From Chlorocebus sabaeus (Eukaryota > Chordata > Mammalia > Primates > Cercopithecidae), in assembly GCF_047675955.1 (NCBI RefSeq), contig NC_132919.1:71191316-71255315 (forward strand): a stretch of 64,000 nucleotides of DNA, in the 5' to 3' direction. Each line of letters begins with the position of its first letter. The first letter of the stretch is position 1. Made by a program: the position numbers and the translations under genes. Of the stretch, positions 10,501 to 20,500 are shown piece by piece. The notes below the pieces were generated by a model. That model was not told the origin of the DNA and ran no database searches. It was given only the letters and a program-made list of their open reading frames with translations.

Positions 10501-11950
10501 CCTTGATGATCGTGGCGAAGGGCAGTGGCATGGTGTTGGGCAGGGTCTGTGAGGCAGTGTTCTGGGACCACCAAGTTAAAGAAAGCAGCTGGGTGTGAGA
10601 AAAAAGAGCCAATCTGCCAAGAAAGACCATAACCCCAAGGTATGGGTTTGAATGGCTGGAGGGTCCCCTGGCCCTGAAGAACCACTGCAGAGGCTATCCA
10701 TGCCAGTCCCAGGGGAGATGGCCAGGGCTACCCCAGAGTTGCCACAGTCTTAGCCCAATACTTCGCCCTATTGTAACCTGCCCCTTGCACTCAAGAAACT
10801 CACCAGTTGCCCTGCCCACTCTCCCACAGTCCTGAGCCGCAGCCTCATGGGGGAAGCTGCCGTGTGCAGCGACATCCACTCCGGGGCAGGAGCATCACAT
10901 TTTTCATCCAAAGACATAATTGCTCACCAAGCCATGTGCCAGCAAGGCTGCATGGACACCTAGGGACACCTTTTATGTCACCATCAGGAAGGGGCACCTT
11001 ATATAACTTTGCATAGCTTTGCTCACCAACCTCCCATGCGCTAGCTCACCATGCCTCAGTGAAACCCCAGGGCATCAAAAACTGTAAGGCCAGAAGCCCT
11101 TCCACTGGGCATAATGGGGGCATGGGGCAACCCACCCCTGAGATTAGCCTACTGGGGTCACCATGAGTCCCTGGGCTGGAGACTTCGCCAGCTCCCTCAC
11201 TTCAGACCAGCACCCCCAGACCAGGCTCTGCCATCAGCGCCCTCCCCCACCATGGCTGAACGCCCCCTTACAACATTCTAGGACCCCTGACCCCTCTAGA
11301 ACAGGGAGAGAGTTGGAACCATGGAGAAGGAGCTACCAAACCAGACTTCCGGGCTTCCTGATATCACCTTCCAATGTCCTCCCCTCAGGGAACTTCCACC
11401 CTGAAGCACAGACCAGACGAGGGACGGAGAGAGCCTGTGAGTGAAGGAACAGCTATAAGCCCCTTCTTGAAGGCCTCCAGACACTTCAGCCTCCTTTCCT
11501 GGAGTTAGAGGCCCCATCCCAGGCTAGTCATTACTGTAAAAGGAAAGAAAGAAGAAAAGACAAGCTCATGCCTAGCCTTACCTCCAGTGGGCCCCTACCC
11601 TGTGCCTGTTCCAGCATGACCCAGCACAAAGGGGGGCTGCAGAGGGTCTCCTGCCCACTGGCATCCTGCTTTGTCAAGGCCCTCACTCTCTGCCAGTTCT
11701 GCCAACCCATGTCCTCTGCCCCAGCCAGCACCCAAGGAGTGCCCACTGCACACCTTGATCCTAGCAATGCCTTGTCCAAGCAAGGACTCCCTGGCCATGT
11801 GGTGCCACGAGAAGGCCAAGCAGGAACTTGGGAGCCCCTCACACACACCTGGCCCCAAAACCCACCACCCAGTGCTTCCCTTCCTGCTACCTGTGTCAGC
11901 CCTACCTGAGCTCATTGGACCCAGCAGGGGTGGGGCCTACTGCTGTCAGG
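10500..11950. other. TNS4 5' flank, unannotated
   Basis: No gene recognised. The part 10900-11130 repeats the word GCTCACCA and has TTATATAACTTTGCATAGC, which could be a decayed LTR, but I cannot name a family. Confidence 0.35.
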
Positions 11951-11952
11951 GC

Positions 11953-11999
11953 CACGTGCAGGGCCCGCCCAGAGGGGAGGAGCGAGGGCGGGCAAGCTG
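11953..11999 (+). promoter_or_regulatory. Putative TNS4 core promoter region
   Basis: Just upstream of the inferred first exon is a short GC-rich stretch with a palindromic E-box CACGTG (11953-11958) and GC-box-like GCCCGCCC (11963-11970) and GGGCGGGC (11986-11993). No convincing TATA box is visible. The assignment rests on position and motif content. The transcription start cannot be read from sequence alone. Confidence 0.5.
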
Positions 12000-12112
12000 C
12001 TCTTAAGGCAGGTCTGGAGGTGAACTGGCGCCTCTCCTGACTCTTCACCTGGACTCTGAGTCGTCTTGGTCCCAGGAGTGAACGCAACAGTCTGCCTCCC
12101 CGTGGACACCAG
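12000..12112 (+). other. TNS4: TNS4 exon 1 (non-coding, 5' UTR); 5' end approximate
   Basis: The sequence ends in CACCAG followed by a strong donor GTAGGT at 12113. Joined to exon 2 at 16979 it gives a continuous 5' UTR. It contains no ATG before the donor in the stretch I call exon. The 3' boundary is well supported and the 5' boundary is a guess from promoter motifs. Confidence 0.6.
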
Positions 12113-12180
12113 GTAGGTGCCTTTATTCTTTAAGAAGAGAGGAACACTGAGCACCTTTGCCAGCCCTGACTCATTTAACC

Positions 12181-12480
12181 ATTTAATTTTCTTTTTCTTT
12201 TTTTTGAAACGGAGTCTTGCTCTATCGCCCAGGCTGGAGTACAGTGGCACGATCTCGGCTCACTGCCAACGTCTGCCTCCAGGGTTCAAGCAATTCTCCT
12301 GCCTCAGCCTCCCAAGTAGCTAGGATTACAAGTGTGTGCCACCATGCCAGGCTAATTTCCTTATGTTTAGTAGAGACGGGGTTTCACTATGTTGGCCAGG
12401 CTGGTCTCGAACTCCTGACCTCAGGTGATACTCCCACCTTAGCCTCCCAAAGTGTTGGAATTACAGGCGTGAGCCCAGCC
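12181..12480 (-). mobile_element. Alu in TNS4 intron 1
   Basis: Antisense Alu flanked by the perfect duplication TCATTTAACC (12171-12180 and 12481-12490). Confidence 0.95.
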
Positions 12481-12489
12481 TCATTTAAC

Positions 12490-13480
12490 CTTTTGTCCTC
12501 AGCTTCTCCACTTCTCGGGGCTCAGAGTGAAGGTTGGGAGAAATGGGGTGGAGGATATGGATGAGACTGAGATGGTCTCAGGATCACAGACTGCAGAGTT
12601 CAGCACTTTAAGGGAACTAAAACTGTGCCCCTCGGTGAACAGATGAGAGAGCTGAGGACCAGGGTGAAGAGGCTTGCCTGAGGTCATGGAAAGGGACTGG
12701 ACACAGCATCCAGGCCTCCTGCCTCCCAGCACTCCGGGAGCCCTCTGGGCCCTTCAGAGGTAGGCAGGAATGGGAGGTGGGGTGGCTGGCCTTCACTGGT
12801 CCTGTAGTCTCTGCCTGCGGTCCACATCCTGCGACACCAGGTCTGGGTGGGAGGGATGGGAAGACTGGGAGCCAGTTTTCAAAAATACGGGGTGCAGTGG
12901 AGATTGGGCTAATCAGGCAAAGTGCTTTAGGGGAGACTGAGGCTTTACCCTTGCCCCACCCTCTCCCTTTACTGACCCGGGCTTGTAGGGAGAGAGTAAG
13001 TCAGGAGAAGAAGTTGGCAATGACATGGAAGAGGGGATTTGCCAAGGTGCCAGGACTCCCCAGAGTCCTTGGGAACAAAGAAAGAGATCTGAGTCAGAAT
13101 CAGAAGTGGGAGCTGGAGAGGGGAACCCACAAACAGGGCAGAAGTGGCTGGAGCCCTCCTTGCCCCTGCCCTGTGCATCCCAACCACACAGAGTCCCGGG
13201 CCCAGGGACTCTCCTCACCACTTCCACCAAGAAAGAGCAAGTTAGAGGAGTGTGTGGGGCCGCGAAAGGCGCAGCTTTCAGGAATACAGGAGTAAACCCT
13301 GCCCTGGGACATCCAAGGGCAACGTGGAGCCTTAAAAGTGAGGGGAGGCTGAAGAGGAGCTTAGGGGCTACCTGCCATTTGCTCAGCTCCAGGTCCGTCC
13401 CTCTTGGTTCCAGAATCCCAGAAGGGGCAGAGTTGGACAGGGTTCTTAAATACGTGAAGCAGCAGCAGAGGCTAAAAGTG
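12490..13480. other. TNS4 intron 1, unique sequence
   Basis: No exon signal. The long overlapping open frames on both strands (12777-13295 + and 12913-13524 -) have no recognisable homology and are probably chance. Confidence 0.45.
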
Positions 13481-13484
13481 TGAG

Positions 13485-13740
13485 ACCCTGGAGGAAGACC
13501 ACCTGGGTTTAAACCCCAATTCACAGTTCGGGTTGTATGACCTTGGCAAATTCCTCAACCTCTCCAGCTCCGCAGCAAGAGCACCCTCGTCAGAGAACTG
13601 CTGAGAAAATGCAAGGTGTTTGGTATCTGTTATTGTTATATCCCCATCATACAGATGGGACAACTGAGGTCTGCCCAGAGAGGAAAGGACGCTTGCCCAG
13701 GGTGGCACCAAAGCTTTGTCCAAATTAGTAAGCAGGTATC
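13485..13740. repeat. MIR remnants
   Basis: 13485-13565 reads as + MIR (GACCACCTGGGTTTAAACCC) and 13620-13740 as - MIR (CATACAGATGGGACAACTGAG). Confidence 0.55.
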
Positions 13741-13869
13741 CTGGATCCTGGTCGCAAGGGGACACCCAGCTCTCCTTGAGCTCTGCAAAGTCAGCAGCCC
13801 CAGCCTCCTCTGCAGGACACAGCCAGAAAACTCCTGTCCCAACAAACCCAGTCCACTTGGAGCCTGTGT

Positions 13870-14070
13870 GGAAAAAGCCGCGGTTCCGGCTCTGTGTCCT
13901 CAGTTGTCCCGGGAGGGCGGGAGCGCAGAGGCCGGCTCCCTTCCACTTCCATTTATAGAAAGCTTCCCGTGCCCGGGATGCCCCGCCCCCTGCAGGACCT
14001 GGCCAAGGAAAAGTCTGGCATCAGACCTACGGGAGCCGGGAGCCGTGGGGGTGTGGGGAGGCGGGAGAGG
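13870..14070. promoter_or_regulatory. GC/CpG-enriched block in TNS4 intron 1
   Basis: Local CpG enrichment (GCCGCGGTTCCGG, CCCGGGAGGGCGGGAGCGC, ATGCCCCGCCCC), GC boxes and a TATA-like TTTATAGA at 13954. Candidate intronic promoter or enhancer by composition only. Confidence 0.35.
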
Positions 14071-14159
14071 GGAAGGGAGCCTGGCTTTTCTCATGAAACC
14101 TGTGCGACCTTCAGCCAATAACGCCCCCTCTCTAGATCCCAGGTGACCCTCTGCACTTG

Positions 14160-14318
14160 AATTCCATGTGGCGGAAGGAATTAAGATTCCAAAATCCCAC
14201 ACCTGGGTTTGAATCCCAGCTCCACCATTTTTCTGGATGTGAAGCGTATTTCTTGACCTCTCCGAGTCTCACTATCTTCATCTGTAAAATGGACTGATAA
14301 CTCAAAATAAATAAATAA
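14160..14318 (+). repeat. MIR, continued after the Alu at 14598-14720
   Basis: GGTTTGAATCCCAGCTCCAC and CATCTGTAAAATGG before the Alu, and TGGCACATGGTCAGCGCTCA after it. Confidence 0.75.
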
Positions 14319-14597
14319 GGCCAGGCACAGCAGCTCACACCTGTAATCTTAGCACTTTGGGAGGCCAAGGAAGGAGGAGCACTTGAGCCCAGGAGTTCAA
14401 GACCAGCCTGGGCAACAAAGTGAGACCCTCTTTCTACAAAAAATTCGCGGGGTGTAGGGCACAAGCCTGTAGTCCCGGCCACTCAGGAGGGTAGAATCAC
14501 TTGAGCCGCAGGAGATCAAGGCTGCAGTGAGCCATGACTGTGCCACTGTACTCTAGCCTGGGCAACAGAGCAAGACCCTGTCTCAAGAAAAAAAAAA
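14319..14597 (+). mobile_element. Alu inside MIR
   Basis: Full-length older Alu with a mutated right arm and an A-tail. Confidence 0.9.
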
Positions 14598-14759
14598 TCA
14601 AGAGGACTGACAATAGGGTGCAGTACTTCCTCCAGCTGTGAGAGAATTGAGTTCCCAAATGTAACTCATCTGTAAACTACGTGGCACATGGTCAGCGCTC
14701 AATAAATGGAAGCTACTGTTAATGAGGCTGTTATACTCCGTAAGTCCTTCTTTCTAAGT

Positions 14760-14950
14760 ACTATTTAGAATTGCCTAACTACCTTCACAAGGAGCACCTC
14801 ACTGGTGCCATAACTCTCTGGGAGGGTGCAGGGCAGGAATTCTCACTCCCATCTCACAGATGAGAAAACTCAGGGTCAGAGTCATACCATAAGGAGCTAT
14901 TTGAGCTAGAAGTCAAATCTAAATCTTCGGATCCCTGAGTCCATTTTCTC
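14760..14950 (-). repeat. MIR remnant
   Basis: CATCTCACAGATGAGAAAAC and CAGGGTCAGAGTCATACC fit reverse-oriented MIR. Confidence 0.65.
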
Positions 14951-15269
14951 TTCTCCCAGGCTAGTCCCAGATACCTTTTCCAGTGCTAAAGTCTGACTCC
15001 AAAGCAGGATGTAAAGGAGGTGTCTTGGCAATGAGAAGAAAAAGAGTCGGGGGGTGTTGGTGGGGGCTGAGGACAGGCAGCAAAGCTCAGAGCACGCAAT
15101 GGAAGTGCAACCAGCACACTGCAGCTCTGTACAGTTTTCTTGGCAGCCTCAGTCCCAGAACCTCTTACCTCCTTACCAAGCCCCACCTACAAGAAACTAG
15201 CATGTGGCATTAAGGTTAGACAATGGAAAAGACTTTTCACAGTCAGGAAAATGAAGAGGTTGGGACATC

Positions 15270-16085
15270 TCTTTCCCAAATGAGCCCCAAGGAAATGAAT
15301 AGCATCTGATGATGTCACTCCCCAGCTCAAAACTTTTCAGAGGCTCTCTGTTGCCCCTCAGGGTTGAGCTGGCAGTCTGAGCCCAGCCTGCAAGGCCCTG
15401 CGGGATCTGGCCAGCCTGCCTCCCCCGCCCCATCTCCTCTATCCACCCCAGGTGCCCTGTTACTCAGGTGCTCAATAGTGTCTTGTGAGTTTCCCTGCTG
15501 GCCAGACTTTTGCACAAATGGTCCCCTCTACTTTATTTATTTATTTGTTTTATTTATGTAGTTATTTGATGTTTATTTAGAGACAGAGTCTCGCTCTGTC
15601 GCCCAGGCTACAGTGCATTGGCTCTATCTTGGCTCACTGCAACCTCTGCCTCCCAGCTTCAAGCAATCCTCCTGCCCCAGCCTCCTGAGTAGCTGGAATT
15701 ACAGGCACGTGCCATCATGCCAGCTAATTTTTATATTTTTAGTAGAGATGGGGTTTCATCATGTTCGCCAGGCTGGTCTCAAACTCCTGACCTCAAGGGA
15801 TCAGCCCACCTCAGACTCCCAAAGTGCTGGAATTACAGGTGTGAGCCATCGTGCCCAGCCCATCCCCTCTACTTTAAACCTTCCTCTCTGCCTCCTCATC
15901 CCTACCCATCTTCCACAGCTACCTCTTGCTTTTCCTGCTTATCTCCCTTTGCATGTCCCTTCCTCCAGGAAGGCCTCCCTAACCTCCCCCACTAAACTAG
16001 GAAAGTCCACTGTCCCTCCTCTCCTCCTCATGACACTGCTTACAGTTGTTCGCTCGCTTACTTGTCTGTTTCACCAGCTGGCCCA
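15270..16085 (+). repeat. L2 LINE fragment split by an Alu
   Basis: GATGTCACTCCCCAGCTCAA, AGGCCCTGCGGGATCTGGCC and, after the Alu, CAGGAAGGCCTCCCTAACC follow the L2 3' region in order. Confidence 0.7.
15536..15862 (-). mobile_element. Alu inside L2
   Basis: Antisense Alu with a TTTATTT-rich tail, flanked by TCCCCTCTACTTTA duplications (15522 and 15863). Confidence 0.93.
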
Positions 16086-16124
16086 AGTGCAGGCACTCGG
16101 ACATCAGGCAGCCGGGGGCCCAGT

Positions 16125-16330
16125 CCTTCTCTGACACTTGTTGGCAGTGTGACCCTTGGGCAAGTTACCTACCTTTCTGTGCCTTAGTTCTCTCCCTGTA
16201 AAATGGGATAATAGTACCTACCTTATACAGTTGTGATGAGGATTTTTAAAGGCTTTATATAAAAATACCAGCGCTTATGTGGATAATTACTCAGTAAACA
16301 TTAAGTAGTATTTACTTAATAAACACACCT
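16125..16330 (+). repeat. MIR
   Basis: CAGTGTGACCCTTGGGCAAG, CCCTGTAAAATGGGATAATA and CTCAGTAAACATTAAGTAG in MIR order. Confidence 0.8.
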
Positions 16331-16378
16331 GGGATGTAGTAGATATTCCGTAAACAGCTACTGAAGGAACTTTATTTA

Positions 16379-16677
16379 TTTATTTATTTATTTTGGAGAC
16401 AGAGTCTCGCTCTGTCACCCAGGCTGGAGTGCAGTGGCTGGATCTCAGCTCACTGCAAGCTCCACCTCCCGGGTTTACGCCATTCTCCTGCCTCAGCCTC
16501 CCGAGTAGCTGGGACTACAGGCGCCCGCCACCTCGCCCGGCTAGTTTTTTGTGTTTTTTAGTAGAGACGGGGTTTCACTGTGTTAGCCAGGATGGTCTCG
16601 ATCTCCTGACCTCGTGATCCGCCCGTCTCGGCCTCCCAAAGTGCTGGGATTACAGGCTTGAGCCACCGCACCTGGCC
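16379..16677 (-). mobile_element. Young AluY, cercopithecoid-type
   Basis: Near-consensus antisense AluY with the CGGCTAGTTTTTT and CCCGTCTCGGCC ... GGCTTGAGCC variants shared with 38844-39141. A near-perfect duplication of about 18 bp (GAAG..ACTTTATTTA) flanks it. Lies 300 bp upstream of TNS4 exon 2. Confidence 0.92.
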
Positions 16678-16689
16678 TGAAGTTACTTT

Positions 16690-16890
16690 ATTTAATGATC
16701 ACTTACATAATGGGCTTGTTTTGTGCCAGGCACTGTTCTAAGCACATTACAAATATTAACTTGTTTTATAGACAAGGGAACTGAGGCACAGAGAAGTCAA
16801 TTAACTTGCCCAAGGTTATACAGCTAGTAGGTGGTGGAGCCAGGCTGCAAACCCAGGTCGTCTGGCTCCAGCATCCATGCTTTTAAATGA
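16690..16890 (-). repeat. MIR
   Basis: TTGTGCCAGGCACTGTTCTA, GGAACTGAGGCACAGAG and TTGCCCAAGGTTATACAGC in reverse MIR order. Confidence 0.85.
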
Positions 16891-16978
16891 ATGAATAAAT
16901 TAACTCTTGTATGGAGGGTGGGGAGGCAGGGGCTTCACCTACAGAAGTTACTCCATTCCCACTCTTGGACTCTTTCAG

Positions 16979-17512
16979 GTCCTGGGAGCTTCTGGTTGGC
17001 AAGTGAGATCTCTGGGATGTCAGTGAGGCTGGTTGAAAACCAGAGGTAAACCGCAGAGGTCACCATCCCCACCACGTCCCAGGTGATGTCCAGCCCACTG
17101 CTGGCAGGAGGCCATGCTGTCAGCTTGGCACCTTGTGACGAGCCCAGGAGGACCCTGCACCCAGCACCCAGCCCCAGCCTGCCGCCCCAGTGTTCTTACT
17201 ACACCACGGAAGGCTGGGGAGCCCAGGCCCTGATGGCCCCCGTGCCCTGCATGGGGCCCCCTGACCGACTGCAGCAAGCCCCACAGGCGGAGGCCAAAGC
17301 CACCTGCTTCCTGCCATCCCCTGGCGAGCAGGTCTTGGGAACCCCGGAAGACCTTGACTCCTACATTGACTTCTCACTGGAGAGCCTCAATCAGATGATC
17401 CTGGAACTAGACCCCACCTTCCAGCTGCTTCCCCAAGGGACTGGGGGCCCCCGGGCTGAGCTGGCCCAGAGCACCATGTCAGTGAGAAAGAAGGAGGAAC
17501 CTGAAGCCTTGG
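16979..17512 (+). CDS. TNS4: TNS4 exon 2: 5' UTR 16979-17085, coding from ATG 17086
   Basis: The acceptor is a pyrimidine tract ending TCTTTCAG at 16978, and the donor GTAAGG starts at 17513 (phase 1). It encodes residues 1-142: a proline-rich N-terminus and the acidic, hydrophobic tensin motif around EDLDSYIDFSLESLNQMI. I chose ATG 17086 because the codon aligned with the human initiator (17074) is ACG and no other in-frame ATG lies between the upstream stop at 17047 and 17086. The -3 base is G and the +4 base is T, an adequate but not optimal context. Confidence 0.93.
17017..17049 (+). CDS. Upstream ORF in TNS4 5' UTR (10 codons)
   Basis: ATG 17017 opens MSVRLVENQR and stops at TAA 17047-17049, 36 nt before the main ATG and in the same frame. 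The -3 base is G, so initiation is plausible. Such an element could dampen translation and allow reinitiation. Function is inferred only. Confidence 0.45.
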   Translation: MSVRLVENQR

Positions 17513-20500
17513 GTAAGGATTTGGGGCACAGTACTAGGAGCAGGGCTTGGCGCCAGACCTTATGAGGAAGAAGGACTTTCCTATGTACAGAGAAGGGGAC
17601 CCTGTCCTGTTGGGAGATACTGTGCAAACCTAACCAAGTTACTAACCCCTCTGTTTTCTATGCTACACAAAAGGGATAAATACAAGTTTCCCTCACCAGC
17701 CAATTCTATTTGCTTTCTGAGTTTGGAAAGTGATAGATACCAATTTTCTATGATTTTATGAGGACTCAAATAAGCTTCTATAGAAAGTGTTTTGTGCAGT
17801 ACCATGCCCATAAGGAAGAGCTCAGTAAATGTGGATCCCTGACCCCTGCTGTCCTAGGGTGTCTCACTTCAGAGCCTCACCTGGGGCCCCCCCTGAAATG
17901 TTGGTAGGATTGCTATCTGGACCTCTGTCCTTGTTTAGGGGGGTATCTTTCCGGAGAGGCCCACACTGGAAATGGTAGGATAAGGACCCAGTAGCGTTCA
18001 AGCAGTGGTATGCTGGTGAATGTTTCCCTGGCTCCCTGGTTGGGGAGCAGGGGCAGAGGGAGCTGATTTGAAGCTTCTGCCCATTTCCACAGTGTAAATT
18101 CTCCCCCTCTGGCCAGTTTCAAGCTGCCAACATGATGTCACTGAATGAGGAGCTGGAGACACGTGGAGTAGCAGGCTGTTACACAGCCTTGCCACTACAC
18201 CGACACGACAGATGGTCAATAACCCTGACAGCACAGACAATAATAAGGAGGGTGGGGAGACATTGTTGTAAAATAATTGGGATGTGATGAATTTTGAGTA
18301 TTTATTACCTTTGTTTTTAATGGAAGTTATTTCATTGTAAGTGTACATAATGTAATTACTCAATGGCTGGGTTTAGTAACCAGCTGGACAAAATCCTGAA
18401 AATTTAACAATCAGCTCTTAACCAGCCGATACAAGCCAATTCCAGGGCACCACCGAGTCCAAAGGAACCTGGAAATTCCTACATCTGGCTTCAGTTTCCT
18501 GAACAAAGAGTTTCAAGGAAGCTCTTGATGAGGGTCAAGGAGCAGGCGCATTAGACAGGTTGGAAGACTGAGGCCTCCAAGGCTTTAAACTACCAGCAAG
18601 GGTAAGGGGGTGCATGATTAGGATTAGAGATAGGAGCCATAAGATATTCCACTTACTGGACACATATTATATATCAGGCACTGTGTTGAGCACTTTATGT
18701 GGAATCTTCAATCCTCTCAATCCACTCCCTGAGCTGATTTTTTTTTTCAATGGAGTCTCGCTGTCACCCAGGCTGGAGTGCAACAGCACGATCTCGGCTC
18801 ACTACAACCTCCACCTCCCAGGTTCATGCCATTCTCCTGCCTCAGCCTTCCCAGTAACTGGGACTACAGGCACCTGCCACCAGGCCCAGCTAATTTTTGT
18901 ATTTTCAGTAGAGACAGGGTTTCACCATGTTGACCAGACTGGCCTCGAACTCCTGAGCTCAAGTGATCCACCCACCTCGCCCTCCCAAATTACTGGGATT
19001 ACAGGCGTGAGTCCGGCCGAATATTTTATCTCCGTTTCGCAAATGAGAAAGCTGGGGTTGCTGGGGTTGAGTAAGGAGCCAGTCTAGCCTAATGGCTGGC
19101 GTCAGGCAGAGCTTTCACAAGCTGCTTGCTTCACCGCTTTGTGTCACGGATTCCTCACCCGAGAAATGGAGATAATGAGAGTTCTTACCTCAAAGGGTGT
19201 TATGGGGATTAAAAAAATTACATTTGTTGGCTGCTTATCACAAATCCTGGCACACTATACGCTATTCTAAATCGTAGCTGTTTTTATTAAACATTGGGGT
19301 TGCACGTCGGGCTAGCCCCAGGGTAGGTTTGGGCTCTGAGGTGGAGGCCAGCCCAACACCCACGCCCTCTGGCACCCCGGGTTCCTGGGCTCCTGGGCTC
19401 CTGCCTGCTCTGCCCCCTTTCGCCAAGCATTGCCTGCCAGGCCTGTTAAAGAAACTGTCCCTCAAGGGTCTTCCTGTTTCTTAAGGCCAGTCATGGGCAC
19501 GTCACTGCAGGAAAGGCGTCTTGGGCCTAATTACTGTTGGCAGGAGTAAGCCCAGGCTTTTACCATTCATGCCCCAGGACAGGAGTTCCACATATCCAAG
19601 GCCAGGTGGGGCAAAACCAGTCCCTGTGGAACATCCACACATGTTGGGTGAGGGTTGGTGACAACTGGGCCCTTCCTCCACGGAAGGGGCTCATGGTCAG
19701 CTTAGGGCTGATGGCATGGGTCCATATCCACAGATGCCCCGGGCACCACATACCGTTGTGAACATGTGTCCACCCAACTCTGGGGAACAGGGAATGTAAG
19801 GCAGGCAGTGGCCAGAAGGTCCTGAGGAAGCTGCCTCACTGCCCTGGCCCCTTCTGATGGAGAAAAAAAAAAATCCCTTCCTCTAACCTCTGCCTGGACA
19901 CCTGCAATGCCTGGGAGTTCACTGCCTCCTAAGACAGCCCAGCCAGGTCAGCTCCCCATTGAGAAGTTTTCCACCATCACTAAGAATAGCAGGCACCTGC
20001 GCCCAAAATCCTCCCCGCAGACCCTACTGCTGGTGACAAAGCTCTCACTGGCCCATGGCAGCGTACAGCTCTGAGCATTGTGGTGAGTTCTCTTACCTCT
20101 AAATGTATTCAGAGTGGAGGATCCCCTGCCATTTTACAATCTCATCCTTCCTACTTTTGGGCTGTTCAAGGAAAGAACTCTGACATTACCGTGCTAGGAG
20201 ATGTTTACTGTTCCTCTTCGTCCTAACGTGGAAATTTTTAAAATTAAACATTGGCAATTCTATATTGACATTTCCCCTAATATATATACATATATTTTTT
20301 TGAGACAGGGTCTCGTTGTGTTGCCCAGGCTGGAGTGCAGTAGTGTGATCGTAGCTCACTGCAGCCTTCAATGCCTGGACTCAAGCAATTCTCCCACCTC
20401 AGCATCCCCAGTAGCTGGGACTACAGGCACATGTCACCATGCCCAGCTAATCTCTTTTTTTTTTTTTTTTTTGGGTGGGTGATGGAGTCTCTGCCTCCCA

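Noticed and set aside
12777..13524. Overlapping 172- and 203-codon frames on opposite strands
   Set aside because: Intron 1 of TNS4, no splice support or domain. Mutual overlap indicates chance.
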